DNA of 64,000 bases from Corella eumyota (GCA_963082875.1 OY720102.1:9584990-9648989), one strand, 5' to 3'. Positions 1 through 11,480 are shown, counted from the first letter of the stretch. Numbers and translations are program-made. The notes: a model not told the origin generated them from the letters alone.

Positions 1-199
1 GCCTACATACAATTTATTTAATTTGAAAATCAAATATTAATTCTTTAATTTTAATAAACAAACACTTATTGGCCATAATTAAACATGCATAGGTTTAGTG
101 AAAACAAATGTTTTTTTTATTGTTAAAAAAATAAAAGCTTAAAAATCTGAAATTTTAGGCTATAATTATTTTGTTATTTCTAAACAATTATTTACTTAC

Positions 200-283
200 C
201 ATTAGTATTATTCATTTTAATGTTTTTTACTTTTAAATCTGGTAATAACTCGTCAACTTTTAAATCTGGCAGAAATTTGTCAC
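200..283 (-). CDS. Candidate internal exon, unknown gene
   Basis: On the minus strand a TTTTAG acceptor precedes an 84-bp open stretch that ends in a textbook AATG|GTAAGT donor. It encodes about 28 codons with an internal duplication, the peptide LPDLKV occurring twice (FLPDLKVDELLPDLKV). It starts with two bases of a split codon. It lies downstream, in minus-strand order, of the zinc-finger exons at 2.1-2.8 kb and could be a later exon of that gene, but the phases do not join directly, so at least one exon would be missing between them. No family is recognised. The splice sites are seen directly; membership in a gene is inference. Confidence 0.3.
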
Positions 284-865
284 CTAAAACAATTAGATAA
301 TTTTCCTTGTTAATAAATGTTAATTGCAAACAAAAAATAGTACCTGTTATTGCATATACCAATAATTTATGTTAACTCAAACTTGAAGATTTTAAAATGA
401 TATAGATTCGTAAAAAAATAAATACCATTTAACTACAGAAAAATAGGCTTTTCGCATGTTATAACTATGATAATGTTTTTTTAATTTGGTATAAAAATAG
501 TCATAAAAAATCTTAAAAGTTTTATAGTACATTTCTAAATACGCATAAGTCTATATTTAAACTACATTTTTTTTATGTTTGGAAATCGTTTAATTATTTT
601 TATATTTTATCTTAATTAAAATAATATCCAACAAATTTATTGTATAAATTATTAAGTCAAATGAAAATATTTTAAATATTAAACTAAGATTTATTAAACA
701 AACAAGCATTAAATAAAAATAAACAAACAAAGATAATCGATCTTTAATTTTTAACGTATGCAAACAAGCAAGCATTGGAATATAATAAACAAATTACAAT
801 TTATTTTTTAATTTGTTTTAAATCCATTAGTTTTATAATATACGATTGATAAAAATTTAAAAGCT

Positions 866-1198
866 GAATATTGCTTTTTTAATTTTAATAAAAACTGATA
901 AACAAAATTTTAAATTTTAAAATGTAAAAGTTAAAGAACTAAAGTTATTGCAATTCAAAATTTACATCTTTCAGGCACTGCAACAACAACAACAACAAAA
1001 ACTACAGCAACTAGAAAACGGACAATAACAGAATATTGCTCTTTTAATTTTAATAAAAACTGATAAACAACATTTTAAATTTTAAAATGTAAAAGTTAAA
1101 GAACTAAAGTTATTGCAATTCAAAATTTACCTCTTTCAGGCACTGCAACAACAACAACAACAACAAAAACTACAGCAACTAGAAAACGGACAATAACA
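866..1198 (+). repeat. 165-bp tandem duplication carrying a Q-rich terminal exon
   Basis: Two nearly identical copies, 866-1030 and 1031-1198, lie head to tail. Each contains a pyrimidine-poor but canonical CTTTCAG acceptor followed by a short open exon, 975-1028 and 1140-1196. The exon reads ALQQQQQQKLQQLENGQ and then a stop. The second copy has seven CAA codons instead of six, which explains the 3-bp length difference. If real, this is the last exon of a plus-strand gene, duplicated in place so that either copy could end the protein. No upstream plus-strand exon could be identified in the 850 bp available. The duplication is certain, the coding role only plausible. Confidence 0.85.
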
Positions 1199-1504
1199 AT
1201 AGTTTTAAAATCATAGATTTCAAAGCACAACTAGATTTATTTGATAAATAAAAAATGGTTCGAAATTATTTGATTATTTTTGAAATTATTCTTTATTAGG
1301 AATAAAATTTTGCATAAACATTACTTAATTAAAAATATTACCTGAACTAATTAAACAAATATTACGTATACCTTTTTTTAATTATTAGACTAAAAAATTA
1401 AATTTTTTTTATTATTCTGTGCTTTAATAACAATCCCTAATTTTTATTAAATAAACAAGTTATTAAATATGTAAAAACATACGAAAAGTAATTTTTAAAC
1501 TTGT

Positions 1505-1860
1505 TTTTATTTAACTAATACCATGATATACAATTAACCAAGACTTAAAAAAATAAAAACAACCTTTAAATTTTAATAAACAAATACCTATTACTTGGTA
1601 ACTAATGATAAAAATTAAAATTTTAATTCATTTTTGAATTACCAATATCATGATATTTAATTGACCAAAATTCGAAAACCTAACAACAATCTTTAAATTT
1701 TAATAAACAAACACCTATTAATTAGTAATAAAAATTAAATTTTTAATTCATTTTTAAGTTATAAATATCTTAATATATAACTAACCAAAATTTAAAAACC
1801 TGATAACGATCTTTAAATTTTAATAAACAAACACCTATTAATTAGTAATTAGTGATAATT
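1505..1860. repeat. Diverged tandem repeat, period about 121-126 bp
   Basis: A unit holding CTTTAAATTTTAATAAACAA, a 'cacctatta' core and an 'aattcattttt' segment recurs with the motif starting near 1564, 1690 and 1811. Copies differ by scattered substitutions and small indels. A single related motif also occurs at about 32-60, so the unit is dispersed as well as tandem. No coding potential is visible. Confidence 0.7.
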
Positions 1861-2066
1861 CAATTTTGAAAATATAAGAATCAGAAAACTTTATTATGAC
1901 AAACAACATACTAAAATTTCAAAACCTTTAAAGTACTAGAACAAAAGTTATTTTGAACCAAAATTCGGACTAGTAGGAATAAAAACAATAATAATAATAA
2001 TAAATATAATGACAATAACAATATGTTTCGAACTCTAAGATTTCGAACCATAATTAATAATGTCAC

Positions 2067-2756
2067 CCACGTTTTTGTTTTTTTTAAAGGTCCAAACTCA
2101 TCGGTATTTGCTCTGCTACACCCAGTTTCTAAAAATAAAACAAAAATTTAAAGCTTATTTATTTTTTCTTATTATATAATTAGAAAAAATATACTTGTAA
2201 TATGACGGTTAAAAGTAGAAGTTCGAATAAAAGCTTTTAAGCAACTTGCACAATGATAATGACCAGTATTTCTTTCAGCTATAGCACCAGCCTTACACGG
2301 CAAACAGCAATTAACGCTGTAAACTGAAAATTAAAAAAATGTTCTCGCTACTTTAGAAACAATAATTTTTAATGTTAGCTTAGATATACTGAACTAAAAT
2401 TATTTGAAAAGTAAATATTTGTTAAAAATTAGGAAAACTTTGTTACGTCATTTTGGTAATTAAATATTAAAAATAAATATCAATTTCGTTAGGTATGCCT
2501 TATTTGTTACACAAAAAAACGTTTCACTATTGCCTAATATTTTGCAAACCTACTTCATAAACTAACTAAAACTTAAAATATTTTTGTCGTTTTCTATAAA
2601 AATATGTAGTTATGTAAAATATAACTCACTTGGTTGTCCATTATACATGTAAAAGATGGCTCTTTTAAAATGATAAAATTCGCCGTGTTCCTTTAATTGT
2701 TTGATTGTATCGAATATACTTAAACACAACGTACAATGTTTGCCCGTTAGTGTTTT
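2067..2756 (-). CDS. Three-exon C2H2 zinc-finger gene, partial
   Basis: Three minus-strand exons can be read: 2756-2630, 2323-2195 and 2128-2067. Each has an AG acceptor and a GT donor (CCAA|GTGAGT, ACAA|GTATAT, GTGG|GTGACA), and codon phases match across both junctions with no stop. The first exon contains a finger-like CTLCLSIFDTIKQLKEHGEF followed by YH. The second contains CLPCKAGAIAER and a clearer finger, CASCLKAFIRTSTFNRH. The protein would bind zinc and probably nucleic acid. Such finger pairs also sit at the N-terminus of repeat-family proteins like the one at 8-9.9 kb, so this may be a transposon gene rather than a host gene. First and last exons were not found. The phase agreement makes chance unlikely. 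Confidence 0.5.
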
Positions 2757-2759
2757 CTA

Positions 2760-4470
2760 AAAACACGTCTGAACTTTTTCCACTAAAATGACTAGTCATC
2801 GTGATTTAAACAATTTAAACTTGTTAAAAATTCTAAGAGTGAAGTTCGTTATTTTTAAAAAATAGGAAAAATTGCAAACTGGTCAATTTGCTGGGCGCAA
2901 AAACTTATTTATAGTTGGGGTTTAAGGTAAAATATAGAATAAGGTTTTTGATCCTTGAGAGTGTATTTAATTTGTTAATTGTATGCTTTGTTATCTGTGA
3001 TTTTGTATTGATTCATTTATTTCGTATTTATTTTTAATTTTTTAATTTTATTTTGATTAAAACTCATTAATAGAGTAGATTAAGTTCTTTGGCAAGCTTT
3101 TGCTTTATTCATAAAACTGCACCTTTTAAAATACTACAATTACCATTATTGTTAATTTGGCCTATTATTAGCTTTTAATTGATATCGTATTTGACATATA
3201 TTTTAGCTTCTAACAATAAAATAAAAATAAATCAACAACTAAATTGTTCAGTTTTAGACATGTAGCGTGATGGTAATGTTACTTGTTGTTTTATTAGCCA
3301 ATTCCTTATGTCTGTAAATAACTCTAACATTCTCAAAAATTTCTGATCCAAAAGAGACATCAGCTGTATTAGTTTTGTTATTAACAAAAACTCAAAAGAA
3401 ACAGTAACTTTGCTAGTTCATCTATTGTTTAACAAACAATAGTGCGACTTAAATATGTTTACTCAAATTTAACAATGTATTTATAATGCAATCACACACT
3501 ATATATATTAGTTAAAGTGATGACATTACTCAACTGGAATTTTAATTTAGTTTAAAAGGTGTTAATTTTGCAATAGTCAGGGAAACACATTTGAGTAAAA
3601 CTTTGAATAATAAAATGACATGCTTGATTAATATACGATTAAACAACACACATACATAATATGTTTCAAGGTTACATATAAACGCAATTACAAATTCATT
3701 TTTATATATTTTTGTTATTACTAAAGATTAAGCAAATGAGTTATATATATAAATGTATTGTTCAATAAATACTACGATTCACCTACACTACATTTGATTT
3801 TTTTATTTGTATTTGAAGTTTCAGCCACCAATAAACACTGTAATAACAAAATATAAAAATGTTCTTTTGTTCTTTTTTTAATAAAAAAAACTATTATTTT
3901 AGGAGTTTTTAATTTGTTGCAAGATCACGTCGTCGATATTAATATTAAAATCAACTTTATTTCCAGTGTAAAAATATAAAAAATCAAGGAAGTTGTAAAT
4001 TGCTGTGATAATTTTGGCATTAGTTTTTATTAAAATTTTCAAACCCTAAAATAAAATGTTTAAAAGTGCTTCTTAAAAAAAATATATATTTTTTTTTTTT
4101 AAAACGCTTTTACCTTGACATACCTATTTTATAATAGAATTAGATTTTGAACACTAGCATCAATTTATTATAATGAATAATAATAAAAAAATTAAAACAA
4201 ATAAATAAATAAAATGGCGTGACACTATATAAATTACATGTAATGTAATATCTATAGTAACATTGGCAATATGAGGTAACGCTGTAAATGGTGCTGCCAA
4301 CACACAACCAGCATCTTATTATTATCAGGCAATTACAACCTATAATATTCCACACTGGCAAATTTAACTTGAGACTTTGTCGGGGTTACTGATGTTACTC
4401 TATGTTTAGGTCTTAAAGCTTTCTTTCTTACATCAAGAAAAAAAAATGTAAAAAAAAAAATTATTTGGCA
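2760..4470. other. AT-rich interval, nothing identified
   Basis: Long A/T runs and short direct repeats. The small open stretches here have no splice framing or recognisable motif, and I see no RNA gene or element end. Confidence 0.5.
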
Positions 4471-4474
4471 ACCT

Positions 4475-4562
4475 TGGCACATTTTATGTGCCAATTTTTG
4501 GCACATAAAATGTGCCATTTTAATTGGCACATTTTTTGTGCCATTTTTTGGCACATGTGCCA
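4475..4562. repeat. Array of four GGCACA/TGTGCC palindromes
   Basis: Four hairpin-forming units lie at 4476-4492, 4500-4516, 4526-4542 and 4550-4561, with centres 22-26 bp apart. Each has GGCACA and TGTGCC arms. The first three have five-base A/T loops, and the last is a perfect palindrome, TTGGCACATGTGCCAA including flanking bases. Units one and two are exact reverse complements of each other, so the pair can also form one longer hairpin. Regular spacing suggests either a repeat expanded through hairpin intermediates or clustered binding sites for a dimeric protein. Confidence 0.85.
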
Positions 4563-4989
4563 AACGAACCCGCAAGCCCGTCTCTGCATGTATGCACAAA
4601 CAGGTTAAAGGTCAAATTCTGCAATAACGTTTTCGAAAAACATGACAAAAATGAATTGAACACACATTTTTAGCATCTTGCTACCTATTTTATTCGAAAA
4701 CCCTAAAAAAATGAGTGTTTAAAACTTAAAAACAACTCTGACAAAATTTGTACAATTATTAAAAAAAAATTGAAAATTTCAAAGGGGAATTCCCGGTTAT
4801 AAAGTGTTTCCAATTTTTTTTTAGCCACTAGGAGGAAGTATATTGTATAAATATATTCTTTTCATTACTCGTTACAGATTTAAAAAAGGTAAACAAAGCG
4901 TCCCTGGTACAGCGAAAATCAACAAAAATTGTCGTTCGCTGTAGCGATCTCGAACCGGTTTAAACCAGTTTTCAGACAAAAATCGCGAG

Positions 4990-5280
4990 TTTAACTCGGA
5001 TTAGTTAATCCGAGATTAACTCGACTTTACTAACTCCACCCTAAAATAATTGAAGATGGTATAATATAGCATGGCTGTAGTTTTTAGATCCACCACTTTT
5101 AGTGCTTATGTAAAAACTAATGTCTCTATTCTACAAAATCTTATTAGTACCGTAAGGGTGGTATTTACCAACTTGGATTAAGTTAATCCTCGATTAGGCC
5201 TAATCTAGGATTAACTAATCCTGACTTAATCCGATCTTCAAATGGGTATTCACCAACGTGGATTAACTAATCCAGCTTTA
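4990..5280. mobile_element. Clustered PIF/Harbinger-type termini
   Basis: A right-hand end (GGATTAGTTAATCCGAG at about 5000, finishing CCACCC at about 5041 and followed by TAA) faces a left-hand end that begins TAA-GGGTGG at about 5155 and continues ACCAACTTGGATTAAG. A second left-type end, GGGTATTCACCAACGTGG, starts near 5241. TWA target duplications and GGG-starting inverted repeats of this type are typical of PIF/Harbinger elements. The arrangement suggests at least two elements, or a non-autonomous copy beside or nested in an autonomous one. The matching partners of each end were not found. Confidence 0.5.
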
Positions 5281-5600
5281 TGCCTGGATTAATCCTATTT
5301 TGCTGAGTAATAAGGAATATTTATGCAAAAATTTCATATTTATACAAAACGTAAACAATAACATAGGGTTGCCGAACTGTTTTAAATTGATTTCTCGCCT
5401 AATAACTCAAAATAAATAAAGTAAACGAAAATTAACCCGAGAAAACTATCCAGGTTTTACAAACCAGCTATTTGATAGCCTAGAGTTTAGGGTGCATAAA
5501 CATGAAAAAACGTTATATTGAAATTTGAGTTAAATATTTAAGGATTTTGGTAAGAACATTAACATAATTTATTTTAAAATATCAAAACAAACTATTTAAT

Positions 5601-6420
5601 ATGGACCTGCTTGAATTTTTTGAAGAAAATGACAAAATTTCATGAAGAATTAAAGATAGACAAAAACCTTTGGAAAATCATAACGAAACAGAAATTAAAG
5701 CCAGATATAGGTTCACGAAGGACAATTTCATATCATTATTTCAATTATTAGAAACAGATTTAACAAAAAATACAAGAACGTATTTATTCCACCAGCACTT
5801 CAACTCTTGGCAACCCTTAGATACTATGCTACAGGGCAATTTCAGCAAACCGATGGTGACTTAGTTGGGGTAAGCAATCCTTAACTGTGTTGGGAGAGCA
5901 ATATCTAAACAAAATTCTTTGTTCTAACATAAGGGAATTATTTTATACAGTTGCTGGGTTGCCCAACGTTGTGGGTGAAATTGACTGTACCCATATCCCA
6001 ATTGTTTCATCAGAAGGGGAAAATCCTGACATTTATAGAAACACAAAAGGGTATTTCAGCCTAAATGTTCAAGCTATATGTGACAACAATTTGAAGTTTA
6101 CAAATATTGTTTGTCGATTGCCAGGTTCCACTCACGATAGTTGAGTTTTTGATAATTCAAAATTAAGTTGCGATTTGGAAACATTGATGGCATTTTACTG
6201 GGGGATGGCGGGTATGGATGTATGTCTTATCTTTTGACTCCACTTCCTAATCCAATTTCTAGAAGTGAGCTTGCGTACAACAAAGCTCGAGTGTGGAAGC
6301 AACGTTTTCGCTGCCTAAGAATTCCCTTGCGTACTAAACTTGGTAATAGTTTGGTAACTATAGTTGCTACAGCCTGTCTTTACAACTTTGCAAGATCTAG
6401 AGGTGAAGAAGAGATTTGAA
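5601..6420 (+). pseudogene. PIF/Harbinger transposase (HARBI1-like), decayed
   Basis: DDE transposase of the Harbinger superfamily. The start at 5601 (MDLLEFFEEN) precedes the usual RYRFTKDNF segment at about 5700. A frame change near 5790 moves to LQLLATLRYYATGQFQQ, typical of the family. The first catalytic Asp sits in GEIDCTHIPI, the second in PGSTHDS, and the LLGDGGYG block follows. The C-terminal block WKQRFRCL is joined directly to NKARV, so the short segment that normally carries the catalytic Glu is deleted. There is also an early in-frame TGA at 5642. It lies just inside a GGGTGG terminus and is followed by a Myb/SANT-like relic, the usual Harbinger partner. It cannot encode an active enzyme. 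Confidence 0.85.
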
Positions 6421-6549
6421 GTTTTTTTATTCTCCTCTTTCACCTACAACAAATGGGACTGTTATACGAAATGGAATAATTACTCAATATTTTTAACTAA
6501 TTTTTTCAATGTTACCACTGCTTTATGTTTATATGTAATTTTAAATATG

Positions 6550-6800
6550 TTAAATTTTAGGTTTAAAGGAAAACGTCGCAACGAACAACAAATTTTACGG
6601 AATATGAAAAAAACTTGTTCTTGGAACAAAAAATGTGAAGGGAAAAAACAGATGTGTGTTCAGTAGCTCAAAAATACACTGGATGAGAAGAAGTCCAACG
6701 AGGCTATAAAACAGCAGCTCCACTGCTGGACCAAGGTATGTCCAGCAACTTAAAATGTTTTGGAAAAATTGTAAGGCCAAAGCGAAAAAAAAGGGGGGCT
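6550..6800 (+). pseudogene. Myb/SANT-like partner ORF of Harbinger, decayed
   Basis: In shifting frames the stretch reads TDVCSVAQKYTG, then QLKMFWKNCKAKAKKKGG-like sequence. This is the conserved tail of the Myb/SANT-like DNA-binding domain that animal Harbinger elements carry as a second gene to bring the transposase to DNA and to the nucleus. Several frame changes and a stop in the middle show it is dead. It lies directly downstream of the transposase relic on the same strand, which supports the assignment. No right terminal repeat was found after it. Confidence 0.5.
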
Positions 6801-7022
6801 TCCATCACCAGTTTTAATTAATGATTCAACCATAAATAAACTAATACAATAGATTGTCAACTCTCTCATCCCATTGTCTCCGCTACGCCTCAATGGATCT
6901 GCATCACATGACTATTGTAAATAAATAAAGTCGTCAGATCTAGTTTGGGGCTAAAATAGTTACAATTGTTACCCAAGTTATGTATTTTTTAAACTTTACA
7001 CAAAATTTAACGCTTTTTACAG

Positions 7023-7747
7023 ATTTCGATGTGGAAGCAACTAGTTTTTTGTCTGTCGCTGATCGCAATTTAAAACTAGATGACTTTAAGTTAAGTAAAA
7101 AGGGTGAAAAGATAACGGCTGTAACCCAGAAATCGTGATAAAACAGTTTCCAAATTATAGTGAATTCGCAACAGAATTGTTCATTGAATGTTTACCAAAA
7201 AGTGATGCCTGTAATAAATTGTTAGATGTTTTGGAATATATTTCTCAGCCTTCTAAAATCGACCAAAAACTATTAACAAGTTAGCAAAAGATATCATAAC
7301 ATATATAGTGGGTTAGGTGATATAAAGGGCACTTAAAAAATTTACAAAACTGGAACCTAAGCATATGCCTTTTTACGTTACCATCAACCAGTTTGACTGT
7401 AATAAAAATAATGAAAGTTAAAGTAGGTGTCCTACAGTATCCATCGCAAGAATTTATTGCCTTTTTGCAACTCGGGTATTTTAAAATACTTAAAAAAAAA
7501 AAAAGAAATTGATTTCTCTCTTCCAACCCAGAAAATCTTATCGGATCCTTTTTTTACGTTCTTGGATGAATTGGTCGCTAAAAATAATTTTGAAAATGAA
7601 AAAGATATACGAGAAATTTTAAATCATTTAATAATTACGTACATGAAAGTTTTAGCCTTTAGTTTTCCAAAAAAACTTCGAAAAATCAACTCGATAACTG
7701 TTGGTGTACGGGAAAGCTTAAAGAAAAATGCATACAAGCTCATGTAA
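7023..7747 (+). pseudogene. SAM-like companion ORF fragment, unclassified element
   Basis: After a good TTTTTACAG acceptor at 7022, a 105-bp open exon contains FLSVADRNLKLDDFKLSKKG and then EKITAV. This resembles a SAM domain, with its leucine-rich core followed by a lysine-rich turn and final helix. A second open segment at about 7140-7275 (FPNYSEFATELFIECLPKSD) and a third at 7427-7747 with a basic, hydrophobic ending follow on the same strand. From memory, proteins with a SAM-like start are encoded next to the zinc-finger repeat protein seen on the opposite strand at 8-9.9 kb. That pairing is established only loosely. The frames are interrupted and no full gene can be read. Confidence 0.35.
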
Positions 7748-8000
7748 ATTTATTAAATCAATTTTACCCAAAAGTTTTTCTAATTAAATGCTTTTTTTTT
7801 CTTTTAATGATTGGCTCATTAAAAAGTTTGGTCCAGGAGTTTTTATTGCCAAAAAAAGGTTGTATTGGATCCTTTAATTTTTTTATTAATTTTCCTATGT
7901 ATAACATGATTTATTTCATAGGCCACTTGCCCCACATCTGGATTTGTCGATCTTCTTCCCAATCCCCTCTAAATGTTTGTATATATTGTTTGTTAATTAA

Positions 8001-9925
8001 CTATTGATCAAGTTTGTACTCCGTATTCTTAAAACAAGCAGAGATAACAGCAACACATTTGTTAAAATCAAAATTATGATTAACAATAGCATTCACTACA
8101 CAACTAGAAAAAATTGCTTGTTTAGAAGATGAAATTTGTAAATCAGCATCAAACAGACCTTTATTAGATAAATAAGATTGCAAAAGCTGATGGTTTTGCG
8201 TTAAAGTGTAGGTCACGTTAATAAAATTTTTAGTGTTGCGGAAAACTCGTTTAGAGTAGGAGTGTTTGCTTTCAAATCGTAATGTTGAACTGCGAACAAG
8301 AGGCCCAAATTGCAACAAAACCCATGGATAGCGAGCAAGATAATGATGTTTTGGTCGTAGTGAAACTGTGGGAAAAACTTTTGATCTTTCATACAAATAA
8401 TCTTCTATAATTGTTTCACGAATGGAAACATTTAACATGGTAATAGAATGAGCTGAAGTATAGTTAAAAAGTAATTTTAACTTTAACACCAATTGCCATA
8501 CTTCACAATTCACATCAACAATTTTAGATAAGTAGGAGCACAAAACGCAAAAAACACCATATTTGCGAAGCATTACCAGGCAATTTTATAAGGGGTGGTT
8601 TTGCCAAACTATCAGTTCCTTTAAAACAAAAATTGCAAATATTGTCATTCAAAAATTCAAAAGTAAACCATTTAAACCGAACAAAATACTATAAATAAAG
8701 AATCATGTCATATGCAATCATCACACCTTCTAAAAGGTCGAATGTGTAAACAGTTACTTAAAAAGTCTGAGCGTCTCAACGAGCAATATCTGCACATAAA
8801 TTTTGATGAACCAAAGTTTGGGTGACTTCCCAAGTTATCTCCGTTGGAGATACAACAGTACCTAACAGGTGATCAGAAAATCTCACATCAAATCCCTCAG
8901 TTTCCAACAGTTTTAAATCATTCACTAATGGTTTGAAAATGTCTGTAAGTTTCACTTTTTACATACTGTATTTTACATAATAGAATTAATTGCAGTGGAA
9001 GTACTTTAGAACGATTGTGTGGAAATAAATTGGCAAGAGTAAAGTATACACCTAATATTTTGTGTTTACGTTTGGCCGACCCAAGAGGATTTACTACTTC
9101 AAATTCATCTTAATACAAGATTAGTTCAAGTCTTCGGGTTTCACCATTTAAAAAGAGATTACTTTTATAGGCTAATCCATCCTGGATATCATTCAAATGA
9201 GTGAGTGTAATTGTTCGACTTTGTTTTATCCGATAAAGTATCGTTTTGTCTTGACACAAAGATTTTAAAATAGGAACCTATTTAAAAGTAACAAACTGTA
9301 TTGGAAATTTAGTTGATATACATAAATAAGTAAAATTATTTTTAAAATATTGTTCCCTAGAATAAGATGATCTAAGAGGTCCAGAACTATGGATATTCAA
9401 AAACATATCATTTTGAATAATGTTTTCTTCCACAGTTTTAATTATTTCTTGACTTACACCAAATTGGGACAAAACTTCTGCAATAGATGATTGAGTGAAA
9501 AACAAATTCTGTAACATTAATATTCCAAGTTGTTCCATAATTTTTATGAACGGTACTTGTTGAAGTTCAAAATAAAACAAGGCATATTGTTTGATAATTT
9601 CTGAAGATAAATCAATATTTTTTTCCGGTGGAGTTTCATTTTCTTCAAATTGCATAATAGCATTGTAACTAAAATCAGTTTGGAAGCAATCTTCCGAATC
9701 AACAGTTTTGTAGTCAGTTTTAACAGTTCCTTTGGCAAGAAAATAGTGACACCTTGCAATGTGCGATGAAAAAGAAGATACTATTTTATAATATTTTGTA
9801 CAGCCATCCACAGGACATCTTACTTTAACACCATTACCCATGTGACATTTTAAATGTTTGAGAAGAGCATGATTATTGGTGAAATGTTGGCCGCAAAAAA
9901 AACATGTTTCAAGTAAAATTGCTCA
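8001..9925 (-). pseudogene. C2H2 zinc-finger repeat-family protein (NPLGS/FESKH type)
   Basis: The N-terminus has two fingers: CFFCGQHFTNNHALLKHLKC at about 9900-9840 and CPVDGCTKYYKIVSSFSSH, then RCH, at about 9810. A helical segment follows to 9278. A second block at about 9110-9030 reads FEVVNPLGSAKRKHKILGVY, then a block at about 8940-8830 contains PLVNDLKLLETEGFDV. The last block (8573-8001) holds LRPKHHYLARYPWVLLQFGP and RFESKHSYSKR. This order is shared by a widespread, poorly classified family of repeated animal proteins that I believe is transposon-encoded. Stops and frame changes occur between blocks, for example after QFVTFK at 9278 and before DEFEVVNPLG, so this copy is dead. Confidence 0.65.
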
Positions 9926-10265
9926 CAGACATTTAAAAACCTACAACATACAAACCCTGTATCGCAAAAAAGTATATATATATGTTAGTACTTCGCTCAC
10001 CAAATACTTCACTTTAAACAAGAGTACAAGGTAGCATCACACACAGTAAAAACAGTTAGGTACGATTTTTGGATATACCAACTAGCACAGCAAAAACGAT
10101 AAGAAATAGAAGTTTGTTATATTAACAAATCTCATTTTTGTCAAGTTTTTAGTTTTAAGGTTTAAACAGTAAGATGACTTAATGGTTGCTTACACATAAA
10201 CACACACTGAAACATTAAAAAACAGCAATACTTTCCAAGCGGCAAAATAAAAAATTTTAAAACAG

Positions 10266-10565
10266 TCACTCAGCCTCAATGTTTTCACGCTGGTTTTGGG
10301 CATCAACAATTCTGTTTACAAGGGCGGCAAGACGCACCACCTTTGGATGGGCTTCTATTCTCATTCTTTTTCTATTGCCTTCCTTGGTTTCTTCAACATT
10401 TATTTCAGCAAAATATCTAGCAAAAAATTTCAAAGATGTAAAAATTTACTTAAATAGCTTAAACTGTATTACAATATTTTAGCAAGAACACTGAGATTAT
10501 ACCTTTGAATAAGTTCAAATGTAGCTGAAGCGCCTTTGGGATATTGCACGTTAAACACGTAAAAG
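10266..10565 (-). pseudogene. C-terminal two exons of the SAM-like companion protein
   Basis: Exon 10565-10503 reads VFYVFNVQYPKGASATFELI and ends CAAAG|GTATAA. Exon 10416-10266 follows a GCTAG acceptor and reads RYFAEINVEETKEGNRKRMR, ending ENIEAE before TGA. The split Arg codon joins in phase. 'YPKGASAT.E.IQR' is, from memory, the C-terminal signature of the SAM-domain partner of the NPLGS/FESKH family. It lies on the same strand as, and upstream of, the zinc-finger relic, so it is a separate copy. Its upstream part is cut off where the Polinton fossil begins at about 10.57 kb. Confidence 0.55.
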
Positions 10566-10589
10566 ACACAAAAAAGTCATTACATCGCC

Positions 10590-11480
10590 GAGCTCGTAAG
10601 AATTACCCGCGACGAAAAACAATTGTTTTCAGTGAAAACCAACAATACCAAATCGACTTAATTGATCTCGCGAAACTTGCCAGACACAACGACGGATTTT
10701 AACGTGTATTGATGTATTTTCAAAATTTGCTTACGCCTTTCCATTGAAAATCAAGTGCGGCGTTTCAACTACAAAGGCTTTCGAATCGGTTTTAAAAGAG
10801 AAAAATCGACAAAGCTTCTTTTCACCGCGGCACAGAGTTTTACAACAAAACTTTTTTTAAAACTACTGAAAAGGTATAACGTCGAGTCATTCTCAACACA
10901 AGACTATTTAATTAAAGCATACCTGGTAAAACGCTTTAATTTAACTATTTTAACAAAACTCTACAAGTACTTCACGCACACTGGGACATGTTATATCTAA
11001 CTTTTGCAAAAAATCGTCGATTCGTAGAATCACAGCAAGCATAGAAGTACTGGTTTTGCGCCAGCCAACGTAAATGAGCATAATCGCGAAGAAGTTTGGT
11101 TCAACTTGTATGAAGCATATTCAAAACCTAATAAAAAACCGCGCTTGAGGGTTGACACTTTAGTAAGAGTGAGTCGTCTCCATAAACGTTTTCAAAAATC
11201 GTATCAGCAAAATTTTCCGGAAGAAATTTTTAAAATACGAGAAGCTGTATCAGGGAATCCTCCTTATTATTACCTCAAAGATTTCAACAATGAATTTGTG
11301 GCCGGGACTTTTTATGAGGAGGTTCATCAATTATTAAGGAGGATAGTGTTTTTCTTGTGGAGAAAATTATTTCAACTCGGAAACGTAACAAGACTGAGTA
11401 TCTAGTCAAATGGCTTGGCTACGACGAAAATTTTAATTCATGGATTTCGAATATAGATTTTAAACAGTATATAAACTAAA
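10590..11480 (+). pseudogene. Polinton integrase (RVE type), fossil
   Basis: Retroviral-type integrase with chromodomain, which inserts the linear Polinton genome into host DNA. Recognisable parts, in order, are the segment before the catalytic core (QYQIDLIDLAKLARHNDGF), the core end (LLKRYNVESFSTQDY and KTKLYKYFTHTGT-like sequence), the SH3-like C-terminal domain (FQKSYQQNFPEEIFKI and FYEEVHQL) and a chromodomain (EYLVKWLGYDENFNSWI). The N-terminal zinc-binding region is missing. It is the first gene of the fossil and is broken. Confidence 0.8.

Noticed and set aside
590-775. 61-codon open stretch on the minus strand
   Set aside because: Low-complexity Leu/Ile/Phe sequence expected from AT-rich DNA, with no splice context or motif.
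9544-9759. 71-codon minus-strand open frame
   Set aside because: Alternative frame of the zinc-finger repeat-family protein at 9278-9841.
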